DNA from: an uncultured Pseudomonadales bacterium
GTDB taxonomy: Bacteria > Pseudomonadota > Gammaproteobacteria > Pseudomonadales > Azotimanducaceae
Assembly: GCA_951813295.1 (NCBI GenBank)
Contig: CATOTI010000002.1
Span: 744,001-808,000 of the forward strand
Direction of reading: 5' to 3'
DNA: 64,000 nt
This document shows, one piece after another, positions 18,570 to 26,980 of this stretch. Both the position numbers and the translations under genes were made by a program. Below the pieces are notes generated by a model. The model was given only the letters and a program-made list of their open reading frames with translations. It did not search any database and was not told the origin of the DNA. Each line of letters starts with the position of its first letter. Positions within the stretch are counted from its first letter, which is position 1.

Positions 18570-20435
18570 GTGTCCGTATCGATCGATCCCAGCACCGGCT
18601 TCAAGATCTTCAACACCCGCGCCGCGATCGCCAACGACAAGATCCGCGGGAAAGGCTATTCGACCATCGCCGATGCCAAACTCACGACGCTGCCCGAAGC
18701 ACCGGCGGGGGCGGTGTTCAACGCCGAGGAGCAGGCGAAGTATCGCGAGTTCAAAGAAGCACGTGCGGGTGCAGCCGACTACATGTCGATGGATGGCGAG
18801 TTCAGCCGCTACCTCGAAGACGTCTATTCCGCCCCGCCGATCGAGCGCGACGCCCTGGCCGACGAGTGCGAGATTCTCGTCGTCGGGGCCGGCTTCGGCG
18901 GGCTGCTCCTGTGGCACAAGCTCAAAAACGCAGGATTCGAGGACGTGCGCTTCTGTGAGAAGGGTGGTGACGTCGGGGGAACCTGGTACTGGAACCGCTA
19001 TCCCGGCATCGCCTGCGACGTCGAGGCGTACAGCTATCTGCCGCTCCTCGAAGAGATGGGTTACGTACCGTCCATGAAGTTCGCCTCCGGCTTCGAAATC
19101 ATGGAGTACTGCCAGACGATGGCCGAGACGTTCGGCTTCTACGACCACTGTCTCTTCCACACGACCGTCGATCGAACCGAGTGGGACGAAGACGCGGAGC
19201 GATGGACGGTCTACACGGACCGCGGCGACGCGATGAAGGCACGCTACGTCGTGCTCGCGAACGGCATCCTGACGACCCCAAAGCTCGCCCGGATCAACGG
19301 GATGGAGAAGTTCCAGGGCGAGTCGTTCCACACCTCACGCTGGGACTACACCGTCGACCTCGGAGGCAAGCGGGTCGGCATCATCGGCACGGGTGCAACC
19401 GCCGTGCAGGTGATTCCCGAGATCGCCAAAGTGGTGGGCGAACTCAACGTCTTCCAACGCACACCATCGTCGATCGACGTACGCGATCAGCGCGAGACGA
19501 CGCAGGAAGAACGTGACGCCTGGGCGAACGAGCCCGGATGGGCGCGGGCTCGACGCGCGCGGTTCGCCAAGATCTCGGCCGGTCGCACGGCGATGAAGGC
19601 GAACGATGATTACCTGGCCGGCAAAGTGGCGGACTTCAAGGAACGCAAACAGCACGAAAAGCCGTTGTCGCCGGAAGAGCTGATCGAAAAACAGCTCAAC
19701 ACGAACTTCCGCATCATGGAGCAGATCCGCGCGCGCGTGGATGCGATCGTCGAAGATCCTGAAACCGCGTCGGCACTGAAGCCCTACTATCCGTACGGCT
19801 GCAAGCGGCCGACGTTCCACGACGAGTTCCTACCGACTTTCAATCTGCCGCACGTCAAGCTCGTCGACACTGCGCCGCGCGGCGTGCAGGAAATCAACGA
19901 ACGCGGCGTCGTGCACGATGACGTCGAATATCCACTCGACGTGCTGATCTACGCCACCGGTTTCCAGTGGATGGCAACGTCGACGTTCAACATGATCACG
20001 GGCCGGGGTGGTCAGAGCTTGCGCGACAAGTGGCAATCCGAAGGGACACATACCTTTCTCGGCATCCACAGCGCAGGCTTCCCCAACCTCTTCATCATGT
20101 CGGGACCGCAAGGCGGCGGCGGCAGCTTCAACTTCACGAACGCGATCGAAGAGCACGGCGACTACATCGTCTGGATGCTCGAAACGCTGCGCGAACACGG
20201 CGCCCGGACCGTCGACGTCAAAAAGGAGCCCGAGGACGCCTACGCGGCGCACTGTCGCGCGGCGGACGAGATGACCCGACCGCTACGCGACTGTATTTCG
20301 TACTACAACGGCGAAGGCCACGCGGAACCCGGCAGCCTCGCGTACTACGGCGGCGGCCAGTGGCACAAGTTCCGTACGAGGGCACAAGGCACGCTCGAAC
20401 CGTTTCTGTTCGACGGAAGCAGCGTCTCGGAATAG
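18570..20435 (+). CDS. Baeyer-Villiger-type flavin monooxygenase
   Basis: 621 residues. GTG 18570 follows GGAGAAACAA, so the in-frame GTG at 18537 is unlikely. An N-terminal extension of about 100 residues precedes the FAD Rossmann motif GAGFGG (106-111). The BVMO fingerprint FQGESFHTSRWD (248-259) matches FxGxxxHxxxWD, and the NADPH site is GTGATAVQ (273-280). DVLIYATGF closes the FAD domain. The enzyme would insert oxygen next to a ketone to give an ester or lactone using NADPH and O2 in the cytoplasm. The long N-terminus places it with the larger BVMOs of steroid or cycloketone type; the substrate is unknown. It is the last gene of the SDR-GST-BVMO group. Confidence 0.9.
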   Translation: MSVSIDPSTGFKIFNTRAAIANDKIRGKGYSTIADAKLTTLPEAPAGAVFNAEEQAKYREFKEARAGAADYMSMDGEFSRYLEDVYSAPPIERDALADECEILVVGAGFGGLLLWHKLKNAGFEDVRFCEKGGDVGGTWYWNRYPGIACDVEAYSYLPLLEEMGYVPSMKFASGFEIMEYCQTMAETFGFYDHCLFHTTVDRTEWDEDAERWTVYTDRGDAMKARYVVLANGILTTPKLARINGMEKFQGESFHTSRWDYTVDLGGKRVGIIGTGATAVQVIPEIAKVVGELNVFQRTPSSIDVRDQRETTQEERDAWANEPGWARARRARFAKISAGRTAMKANDDYLAGKVADFKERKQHEKPLSPEELIEKQLNTNFRIMEQIRARVDAIVEDPETASALKPYYPYGCKRPTFHDEFLPTFNLPHVKLVDTAPRGVQEINERGVVHDDVEYPLDVLIYATGFQWMATSTFNMITGRGGQSLRDKWQSEGTHTFLGIHSAGFPNLFIMSGPQGGGGSFNFTNAIEEHGDYIVWMLETLREHGARTVDVKKEPEDAYAAHCRAADEMTRPLRDCISYYNGEGHAEPGSLAYYGGGQWHKFRTRAQGTLEPFLFDGSSVSE

Positions 20436-20456
20436 CGCCGATGCGGCGACGGTGGC

Positions 20457-21071
20457 CTAACCGGCGGCCGTCGCGACCTGGAATCCGGGCCGCTCGCCGA
20501 GTCGGGCGAAGTAGGCCTGCGTCGCCGGGAAGTCGTCGTCGAGCACGCCGAACGTTTCCGCCAGGATCAACGTATAGCCGTTCATGATGTCGGCGACCGA
20601 GAACGTATTGTCGACCAGATAGTCGGCGTTCTTGACGACGTCCTCGATCGCAGCAAGGCAGATTCGCCCTCGTTCTTTGCTGTCCTCGATCACGAACTCG
20701 ACCTCACCGTCCTTCGGTGCAATGCGTCGGTGGTTCACGATCTCACCGAGCGGACGTGCAAACGTCGCTTCGGAAAACCACGACCATTGCCGAATCAGCG
20801 CACTCGTTTGCGAGCCCGGTTCGCCGACCAGGCGTCCATCGCCGTACTTCTCGAGAACGTAGTCGACCATCGCGCCGGACTCGAACATCGTGAAATCACC
20901 GTCGTCCATCGCCGGTACTTTGCCGGTCGGATTTTTCGCCCGCCATTCGGCGCTTTGCCGAAAATCGGGCGAAAAGCTGACCACCTCGACCTCGTAGGGA
21001 ACGCCCAGTTCCTCGCAGAGCCAGATCACACGGATCGCCCGTGTACCTTTGACGTGATAGATCTTGAGCAT
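20457..21071 (-). CDS. Glutathione S-transferase family protein
   Basis: 204 residues from ATG 21071, which follows a strong GGGAGGGAATC site. The N-domain has VKGTRAIRVIWLCEELG, NPTGKVPAMDDGD (cis-Pro) and MFESGAMVDYVLEKY, with Glu-Ser contacting glutathione. The C-domain includes NTFSVADIMNGY. It resembles bacterial GSTs in which Ser or Arg rather than Tyr activates the thiol. It converges on the BVMO with a 21-nt gap. An inverted repeat (GCGACGG / CCGTCGC, about 20446-20474) lies at the junction and might help termination in both directions. The substrate is unknown. Confidence 0.85.
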   Translation of the reverse strand: MLKIYHVKGTRAIRVIWLCEELGVPYEVEVVSFSPDFRQSAEWRAKNPTGKVPAMDDGDFTMFESGAMVDYVLEKYGDGRLVGEPGSQTSALIRQWSWFSEATFARPLGEIVNHRRIAPKDGEVEFVIEDSKERGRICLAAIEDVVKNADYLVDNTFSVADIMNGYTLILAETFGVLDDDFPATQAYFARLGERPGFQVATAAG

Positions 21072-21165
21072 GATTCCCTCCCGGTCGCGTTTAAGCGCCT
21101 CAACTCGACAAAACATAGTCAGAGCGCGCTAGTTTATGCCGGGTAGGAGCAGGACGTAGGTCCCC

Positions 21166-22134
21166 GTGTCGAGCCAGCCGACCGCCATCACCGCCGAAGC
21201 ACGTTTCGCCGCCGCGCGATATCGGGGGGTTCGTGTCCCCAACCAATACTCCGTCCTCGACCCGGCGGAACTTCGAAATCTGGGCGAAACGCATGCCATA
21301 GAAGTCAGGAATGCCCGGCTCCTCGATCCAGCGCCGACGATCGCGACCCATGGTTTTCAGATCGTGACCGCACCGACGACCGTCGACCTCTTCGACGTGG
21401 CGGCCGTCAAAGCGGATTTCTTTGCCGAATGCCGCACGGTGCTCAAACACGTGACCGATTGCTTCGAGGTCCGCGGCGGCAGCTTCGAATACCGCAACGG
21501 CTTCGCGGGCGTCACAGGCGAACGTGGCGTCAAGCTGACGCCTAACGGCAGCGGCGGGGGCTATGCCATGGGGATTCATTCGGATATGTGCGCCGCGGTC
21601 GAAGGTGCGTTCAAACGGATCGTCCCGGACAACCGGCACTTTCAGAGCCTTAACCTCTGGCGGAGTGCCGACCCGCACCACCACATCGAAATGATGCCCC
21701 TGGCGCTATGCGACATGGGTTCCGTCGACCCGCGTGACATCGTCTTCGGCGACGGCATGAACACGGGCAACATCGAGCAGTACACCAAGGTCGTCGATCA
21801 GAAGATCGTCTATGCCGATACGCAGACCTGGTACTACTTTCCGAACATGTCGCCCGACGAGATGCTGCTTTTTCGCCAATACGACACGCGCGAAGAAGCG
21901 CTGAATCGTCGTACGGTCTTTCACACCGCGGTCGTGGATCCGACGACCCGGGACGACGCGCCGATGCGTTCGACGATCGAAGTGCGGATGCAGACCGTGT
22001 TCGAGGAGGAAACGGAGAAGCGCGCGCGTGTGGATCGGTTTATGTCGGAGATCAGCGATCACTATCGCGACGGCCGGAAGTGCGATTGGTGGCGTGGTCC
22101 TATCGAGAACTACGTTCCACCGAAGCGCTCCTGA
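21166..22134 (+). CDS. CmcJ/NvfI-family oxygenase-like protein
   Basis: 322 residues. Sequence features match the family that contains the cephamycin protein CmcJ, fungal NvfI and gibberellin desaturase-like proteins: NLWRSADPHHHIEMMPLALCD, VDPRDIV, and late YYFPNMSPDEMLLFRQYDT with VFHTAVVDP. The putative iron ligands are His-Ser-Asp in MGIHSDM (about residue 141) and His in FHTAV. Members are Fe(II)/2-oxoglutarate-type enzymes of secondary metabolism. The GTG at 21166 follows a purine-rich stretch (AGGACGTAGG). It is divergent from the GST, with 94 bp between the starts. The substrate is unknown. Confidence 0.75.
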   Translation: MSSQPTAITAEARFAAARYRGVRVPNQYSVLDPAELRNLGETHAIEVRNARLLDPAPTIATHGFQIVTAPTTVDLFDVAAVKADFFAECRTVLKHVTDCFEVRGGSFEYRNGFAGVTGERGVKLTPNGSGGGYAMGIHSDMCAAVEGAFKRIVPDNRHFQSLNLWRSADPHHHIEMMPLALCDMGSVDPRDIVFGDGMNTGNIEQYTKVVDQKIVYADTQTWYYFPNMSPDEMLLFRQYDTREEALNRRTVFHTAVVDPTTRDDAPMRSTIEVRMQTVFEEETEKRARVDRFMSEISDHYRDGRKCDWWRGPIENYVPPKRS

Positions 22135-22143
22135 CCGGCGCGA

Positions 22144-22965
22144 TCAGGCCATGCCGATTCCGGGAATCCAGATCCGTCGAGCAAACTGATACGTCGCAAA
22201 CGCCACGACGAGAGCCGTCACGACCAACGAAGAACTCGCCAGCAACCGAACGGGCACGTTCGGGGTCTGGTCGCGTGCACGGTAGAGGATCTCGACGATC
22301 AGAAGATTCGGCACATAGAAGAAGAATGCCATCACCTGATCGAGCGGGCCGTCGAAGGTCGCGGTATGACCTTGTGCACCGAAGAGGCCGAGCCAAAGCC
22401 CGTACTCCATTCGATAGAGCCAAGAGGCGATCGCGAGCGCAAAAAGACGCCAGGCCCAGAGTTGGTGTTGCTCGATCTGCCGAGCCCGCGCGTAACGAAG
22501 CGCTTGCACGGCGGCCAGCAGCATCAAGCCACCGTAGAGCCCGAAGCCCACGTCCATCACGAAGCCGCCGATCGTGCCGACGAATGCGATGTAGCCGAGG
22601 CCACCGACGGCAGTGACGATCGACGCGCCGATATAGACTCGACCGAGGTTGTGGTGCATACGCGGCCAGCGGTTTCGCAAACCCGAGATGAGCTGAACCG
22701 CACCGAGCATCAAAATGATCGCGCCACAGAGAAAGTGCGCGGCCATCGCGAAAGAACCTTGCGGCTCGCCCGGGCGATAGAGGTCCGGCAGCACAACGTT
22801 CCAGCGGGTCATGTCGTCCGTCAGATAGGCGCCGAAATAGAACGCGACGATATAGACGCCGAACAACAGGCAACTCGCCCAAAGCGATATCGTCAGCAGG
22901 CGGCGGGACCATTTAAACGTGACGTCGCCGATGTGAGTCGAGACGGTCGATGGAACCGCAACCAC
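22144..22965 (-). CDS. DUF2306 predicted membrane protein
   Basis: 273 residues starting at GTG 22965, 4 nt after the stop of the DppA-like gene. At least six hydrophobic segments are visible (for example LLTISLWASCLLFGVYIVAFYF and GSFAMAAHFLCGAIILML). The conserved block RMHHNLGRVYIGASI with its His pair is characteristic of DUF2306 (PF10067), integral inner-membrane proteins of unknown role, possibly heme- or redox-related. It is the last gene of an operon with a D-aminoacylase-like hydrolase and a D-aminopeptidase. Confidence 0.75.
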   Translation of the reverse strand: MVAVPSTVSTHIGDVTFKWSRRLLTISLWASCLLFGVYIVAFYFGAYLTDDMTRWNVVLPDLYRPGEPQGSFAMAAHFLCGAIILMLGAVQLISGLRNRWPRMHHNLGRVYIGASIVTAVGGLGYIAFVGTIGGFVMDVGFGLYGGLMLLAAVQALRYARARQIEQHQLWAWRLFALAIASWLYRMEYGLWLGLFGAQGHTATFDGPLDQVMAFFFYVPNLLIVEILYRARDQTPNVPVRLLASSSLVVTALVVAFATYQFARRIWIPGIGMA

Positions 22966-22969
22966 GCGC

Positions 22970-23824
22970 TCAGTACTTCGTGAGGCCGGCGCGGTCGCCG
23001 TAGCCGAGATAAGCGATTCGCCGGAATCCGATGTCCATGTCCGGCGCAACCGTTCGAACCGTCGTCTCGCCCTCCAGCTCGAACTCGGCCATCGCCTCGA
23101 GATTGGCGCGCAAGCCTTCACCCGCGGCTTGCCAGAGTTCCACCTCGATCTCGTAAGGCCGTGCGGCATCCGTCAACGCGCGATACCCGCCGCCGCGCGC
23201 GCGCTGCACCGTCTGCTCGGCCGCGGCCCGAATCATCGGGGTCGCGCGCTGCGGGGGAATGCAGCGTGCGGCGAAGTTCGCGTACGCGTGTTTCACGACC
23301 ACGGCATCGATATCGGCCACCAGTTCCCGCGTTTCCTCGGCGACGACCTGATCCCCGGTGACGAGCCCGACGGGCACGCCGAGTTCACCGGCACGAAGCG
23401 CAAAGAGCATGGGCTCACCCGCAAGCATTCCATTGACCCGTACGGTCTTGAACGCGCCCGAGACGGTGTGCGCCATGATGCCGGGCTTGGACCCCGCCCG
23501 CGCGTGGTGACCGATCAACATGACGATGTCGATCTCCCCCGTGAGCCCCGCCATCGTCGTCGATCCACCACGGCCTGCGCCGCGGATCACTTCGCAGCGG
23601 GGATCGATCAAGTCCATGCGCAAAACGCATAGATCCTCGACGCCGTGGTTCTCTTCGACGACAACCGAATGCGCGCCGGCCGCGAACGCGCCCTGGACCG
23701 CCGCGTTGGCGTCCTCCGTCATCAGAACGCGATTGCGTTCGAAATCGATACCAGACGACGCGACGTCAGCCCAGCGGACGAGGCCGGAGACGCCTTCCAT
23801 GTCGACCGAGACGAAGACATTCAT
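22970..23824 (-). CDS. M55 family D-aminopeptidase (DppA-like)
   Basis: 284 residues, close to the 274 of Bacillus subtilis DppA. The zinc ligands align by position: Asp8 and Glu10 in SVDMEG, His60 in VEENHG, His in LIGHHARAG (about 106) and Glu in NGMLAGEPML (about 137). DppA releases N-terminal D-amino acids such as D-Ala from small peptides and forms a decameric cytoplasmic particle. It starts 16 nt after the D-aminoacylase-like gene, and together they suggest use of D-amino-acid-containing peptides such as cell-wall fragments. DUF2306 follows. Confidence 0.9.
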   Translation of the reverse strand: MNVFVSVDMEGVSGLVRWADVASSGIDFERNRVLMTEDANAAVQGAFAAGAHSVVVEENHGVEDLCVLRMDLIDPRCEVIRGAGRGGSTTMAGLTGEIDIVMLIGHHARAGSKPGIMAHTVSGAFKTVRVNGMLAGEPMLFALRAGELGVPVGLVTGDQVVAEETRELVADIDAVVVKHAYANFAARCIPPQRATPMIRAAAEQTVQRARGGGYRALTDAARPYEIEVELWQAAGEGLRANLEAMAEFELEGETTVRTVAPDMDIGFRRIAYLGYGDRAGLTKY

Positions 23825-23840
23825 CGCAGGCCCGCCCGAA

Positions 23841-25547
23841 TCAACGCGCGCCTCGAATCAGCCGACCCGGTAGTTCACCCGTGAACTCGCCGTCCACGAC
23901 CGTTTCGACGCCGGTGACGAAGGTGTGTCGATAACCACGGGATCGCTGCACGAGGCGCCGACCACCCGCCGGCAGGTCGTAGATGACCTCCGGGCGACAC
24001 AAGCCGACGTTTTCGAAATCGATCACATTGATGTCAGCCTTCATGCCCGGAACGAGCAACCCGCGGTCACCGAGTCCGTAAGCGAGCGCATTGCCCCGCG
24101 TGTGTTTATGAACGATGTATTCGAGTGGTAATCCATCGCCCTTGTCCGTCTTGGCGCGGTCGCGGCCCCAATAGCTCAGAAGAAAGGTCGGCGCACCGGC
24201 GTCACAAATCACGCCGACGTGCGCACCGCCGTCGGCGACACCGATCACGGAGACATCGTCAGTCAGCATTTCGCGAATCGTGTCGAGCCCGCCGTCGCTG
24301 TAGTTTTCGAACGGATGCATCACGAGTCCGCGTCCGTCGTCGACCGTCAGCCAGTCGAGCAGCAAAGCCCAAGGCTCGACGCCTTCGCGACGCGCGTGCG
24401 CGAGCAGGCTCTCGGACGGCACGGGCTCGTAGTTGAGCGGTTCCTCGAGTCGGAAGATCTCCCCCATCAAACCTTCGACCCACTGCGTGACGCCGTTGTC
24501 GGGACGGTTCGCGAGGAGTCGAGCCTTGAGCGCCTGATCGCGCGCCAGCGCACGCCCCCGCGCCTCCGGCGCAAGATCGGCTATCTCGTTCCAGACCGGA
24601 TGCGAGCGGAATGGATTGAGCGTGGTCTCAAGCCCCATCACCATGCCGATACAGCGCACGTGAACCTGGCCATTGCACGCGACGCCCGCATCTCTCGCCG
24701 CACGGATGTTGGCCATCGTCTCGCGCCATAGCTCGGGCGCGTTCCTCACCTGCACGATGAGACAGGAAAGCGGACGGCCGGAAACCTCGGCGGCCGCGCG
24801 CATCGCTTCGAACTCGCCGACGCCGAAATCGGAATTGACCTCGATGACGCCCTTGTTCGAGCGGCGCATCGCCTCCGCAAGACCGAGAAGCTCGGCTTCC
24901 TGCGCCGACAACGTCGGCGTCACACGCCCGTCGGCGGCGCGATGTTTGGTGGTTCGGGACGTCGTGAACCCGAGCGCACCGGCCTCGAGGGCTTCCTCGA
25001 GAAGCACGCCCATGCGTTCGATTTCGGGCGCGCTCGGACGCTCTGCATGATCCGCGCCCCGGTCACCCATCACGTAGAAACGCAACGCCGCGTGCGGTAC
25101 CTGCGCGCCGATATCCATCACTCGATCGCGCTGTTCGAGCGCATCGAGGTACTCGGGGAACGTCTCCCAATCGAAGCTCACGCCTTCGGAGAGGACCGTG
25201 CCGGGAATATCCTCGACGCCTTCCATGAGGTTGATCAGGTAGTCCGTCTGGTCAGGTTTGACAGGCGCGAAGCCGACGCTGCAGTTACCAAAGACCGCCG
25301 TCGTCACGCCGTGCCAGGACGAGGGGGTGAGGTATGAATCCCACGTCGCCTGACCGTCATAGTGGGTATGGATGTCGACGAAGCCCGGGGTGACGAGCAA
25401 CCCATCGGCATTCACATCGCGCCGCGCGCGGCCTAGATCAACGCCAACCGCCGCGATGCGGCCATCCTCGACAGCCACATCGCCCAGCCGTTCCTGCGCG
25501 CCCGACCCATCGACGATGCGTCCGCCGCGAATGACGAGGTCATACAT
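23841..25547 (-). CDS. N-acyl-D-amino-acid deacylase-like amidohydrolase
   Basis: 568 residues of the amidohydrolase superfamily, D-aminoacylase branch. Metal-binding HTH (His60 and His62) lies in [12 protein letters not shown], followed by GNCSVGFAPV (Cys metal ligand), [14 protein letters not shown] and the catalytic Asp in VIGVADGGAHVG. These enzymes hydrolyse N-acyl-D-amino acids or related amides with one or two zinc ions. It is paralogous to the genes at 56966 and 59385. It is the first gene of the operon with DppA and DUF2306, so a D-amino-acid substrate is credible. The exact acyl group is unknown. Confidence 0.85.
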   Translation of the reverse strand: MYDLVIRGGRIVDGSGAQERLGDVAVEDGRIAAVGVDLGRARRDVNADGLLVTPGFVDIHTHYDGQATWDSYLTPSSWHGVTTAVFGNCSVGFAPVKPDQTDYLINLMEGVEDIPGTVLSEGVSFDWETFPEYLDALEQRDRVMDIGAQVPHAALRFYVMGDRGADHAERPSAPEIERMGVLLEEALEAGALGFTTSRTTKHRAADGRVTPTLSAQEAELLGLAEAMRRSNKGVIEVNSDFGVGEFEAMRAAAEVSGRPLSCLIVQVRNAPELWRETMANIRAARDAGVACNGQVHVRCIGMVMGLETTLNPFRSHPVWNEIADLAPEARGRALARDQALKARLLANRPDNGVTQWVEGLMGEIFRLEEPLNYEPVPSESLLAHARREGVEPWALLLDWLTVDDGRGLVMHPFENYSDGGLDTIREMLTDDVSVIGVADGGAHVGVICDAGAPTFLLSYWGRDRAKTDKGDGLPLEYIVHKHTRGNALAYGLGDRGLLVPGMKADINVIDFENVGLCRPEVIYDLPAGGRRLVQRSRGYRHTFVTGVETVVDGEFTGELPGRLIRGAR

Positions 25548-25565
25548 TCAGTTGTCCCCCAACTC

Positions 25566-26459
25566 TCAAGAATCGGCCGATCGCGTCAGCGTGTTGATAC
25601 TGACGTGTGGCCAACGAATCAAGCCGCCGTCCGCGGCTTGGAAAAAATCCAGCATGACGACCTGCAAGTACTGCAGTCGTCGTTCTCGCCGCCCATCTTG
25701 CTCGAACTCGTAAGTCCAGAACGTCGAGACCATCGATGTCGCATCGGCTTGTCTGACGATGAACGGAATGTTGCGGATACCGGCGCTCGCGAGCTCGGTA
25801 TCCACGGTCAATCGCGTCACGTTCGAAACCGAACCATCCGCATTGGCGAAGCGCAGCAATTGCTCCGGATGAACCGGGTCGAAACCGGGGAAATCCGCGG
25901 TTCGGCAGAACGGCTCGCGATGGAAGTGCGCATACGGCGAAAGATACGGATGCTCGATGTCCGTCGGGCCACCGACAGGCAGGCCATCGATCACGGGAAT
26001 GTCGACGCTCGGCTCGTGAGCAGCGCTACCGAGCGCGAGGACCGAATCGCCGTGCGGCACGGTCGCCAGGCGAGCGATATCGACACCCTCCGGCGTCTGA
26101 TCTTTCATATACAGCCAAAGACCGGGTTCGAAATGAATCGCGGTGTCCGGTTCGCCAGCGAGCGCGGAGGCAGGAAAATCGCCGGCCACCTTCTGAACCA
26201 CGGTCTGCTCGTAGCCGAGCGTCGCCACCGACTGATCGGCTGACGCTCCTTCACCGTCCGGCGCGATTCCGCGATTCGGGACGGACGGGTCGACGAGCCG
26301 AACCTCGAGCGTCTCGTCATAGCGGTTGACGAGCAGGCGGTAGCGGTCGGCTGTATCGGCGAAAGGCAACGCAAGGACATTGAAGCCCCGACCCGTGCTC
26401 CGCCACGAGCCGACGAGGTCCGTCAGCGGCCCGAGCGGCCACTCTTCAGCGTTGTTCAA
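25566..26459 (-). CDS. Heme-binding-like beta-barrel protein (THAP4/FABP-like)
   Basis: About 297 residues from a TTG at 26459, 15 nt after the NIPSNAP stop; the frame is open further upstream but there overlaps NIPSNAP. The segment GPLTDLVGSWRSTGRGFN resembles the start of bacterial heme-binding, nitrobindin-like barrels (DUF1794), followed by alternating hydrophobic strands. The protein is longer than the usual 160-200 residues, and I see no clear heme ligand, so assignment is tentative. Pairing with a NIPSNAP protein suggests a joint role. Confidence 0.5.
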   Translation of the reverse strand: MNNAEEWPLGPLTDLVGSWRSTGRGFNVLALPFADTADRYRLLVNRYDETLEVRLVDPSVPNRGIAPDGEGASADQSVATLGYEQTVVQKVAGDFPASALAGEPDTAIHFEPGLWLYMKDQTPEGVDIARLATVPHGDSVLALGSAAHEPSVDIPVIDGLPVGGPTDIEHPYLSPYAHFHREPFCRTADFPGFDPVHPEQLLRFANADGSVSNVTRLTVDTELASAGIRNIPFIVRQADATSMVSTFWTYEFEQDGRRERRLQYLQVVMLDFFQAADGGLIRWPHVSINTLTRSADS

Positions 26460-26473
26460 AACGTCACTCGTGG

Positions 26474-26878
26474 TTAGAGGGTCGGTGAGTAATCCGTTGC
26501 GGACATGTACACGCTCACGATGTCCTTGATGAGCGGACCGTCTTTGCGCGAGTTTTGAAAGACCTGCTGCCACTCGGGGTCTGTTCCGAACGCGCGCCAG
26601 TTCGTTCCTGCGGCGTCACGGGACGGGTGCGCGATGATGTAGATCAACGTGTTCGGCTGGTCGACCGGCGTCCAATAGCCGACGTTGCGCATGCCGTGCT
26701 TCTCGAAGAGCGTCATCGTGTGATCGCGGAACCGCGATTCGAGCGCATCGAGTTTGCCTTCGTTGGCGGTGTACGTACGAAGCTCGAAAACTTCGCCGTG
26801 ACCATCCGCCAACGCATTCATGCCGAACAAAAGGCCGATGCAAACCATCAGCCGGCCCATCGCGGAACGTCGGTCCAT
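26474..26878 (-). CDS. NIPSNAP family protein, exported
   Basis: 134 residues from ATG 26878 with a good TTGGAGA site. A signal peptide (MGRLMVCIGLLFGMNALADG) precedes a ferredoxin-like NIPSNAP domain: FELRTYTANEGKLDALESRF, HTMTLFEKHGMRNVGYW and PNTLIYIIAHPSRDAA. NIPSNAP domains are small dimeric alpha-beta barrels of poorly known function, often near vesicle or catabolic genes. The predicted export to the periplasm is notable. The longer frame running upstream to 27910 is the complement of the amidohydrolase gene and is not coding. Confidence 0.85.
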   Translation of the reverse strand: MDRRSAMGRLMVCIGLLFGMNALADGHGEVFELRTYTANEGKLDALESRFRDHTMTLFEKHGMRNVGYWTPVDQPNTLIYIIAHPSRDAAGTNWRAFGTDPEWQQVFQNSRKDGPLIKDIVSVYMSATDYSPTL

Positions 26879-26980
26879 GCGTAATCTCCAACCCAATAGA
26901 GAGACAAGTCTAGAACGACTGCGGGTCTTTGAGCGCGGCGCTATTCTTGCGATGAGCACAATCGACGAACGGATTGAGAC

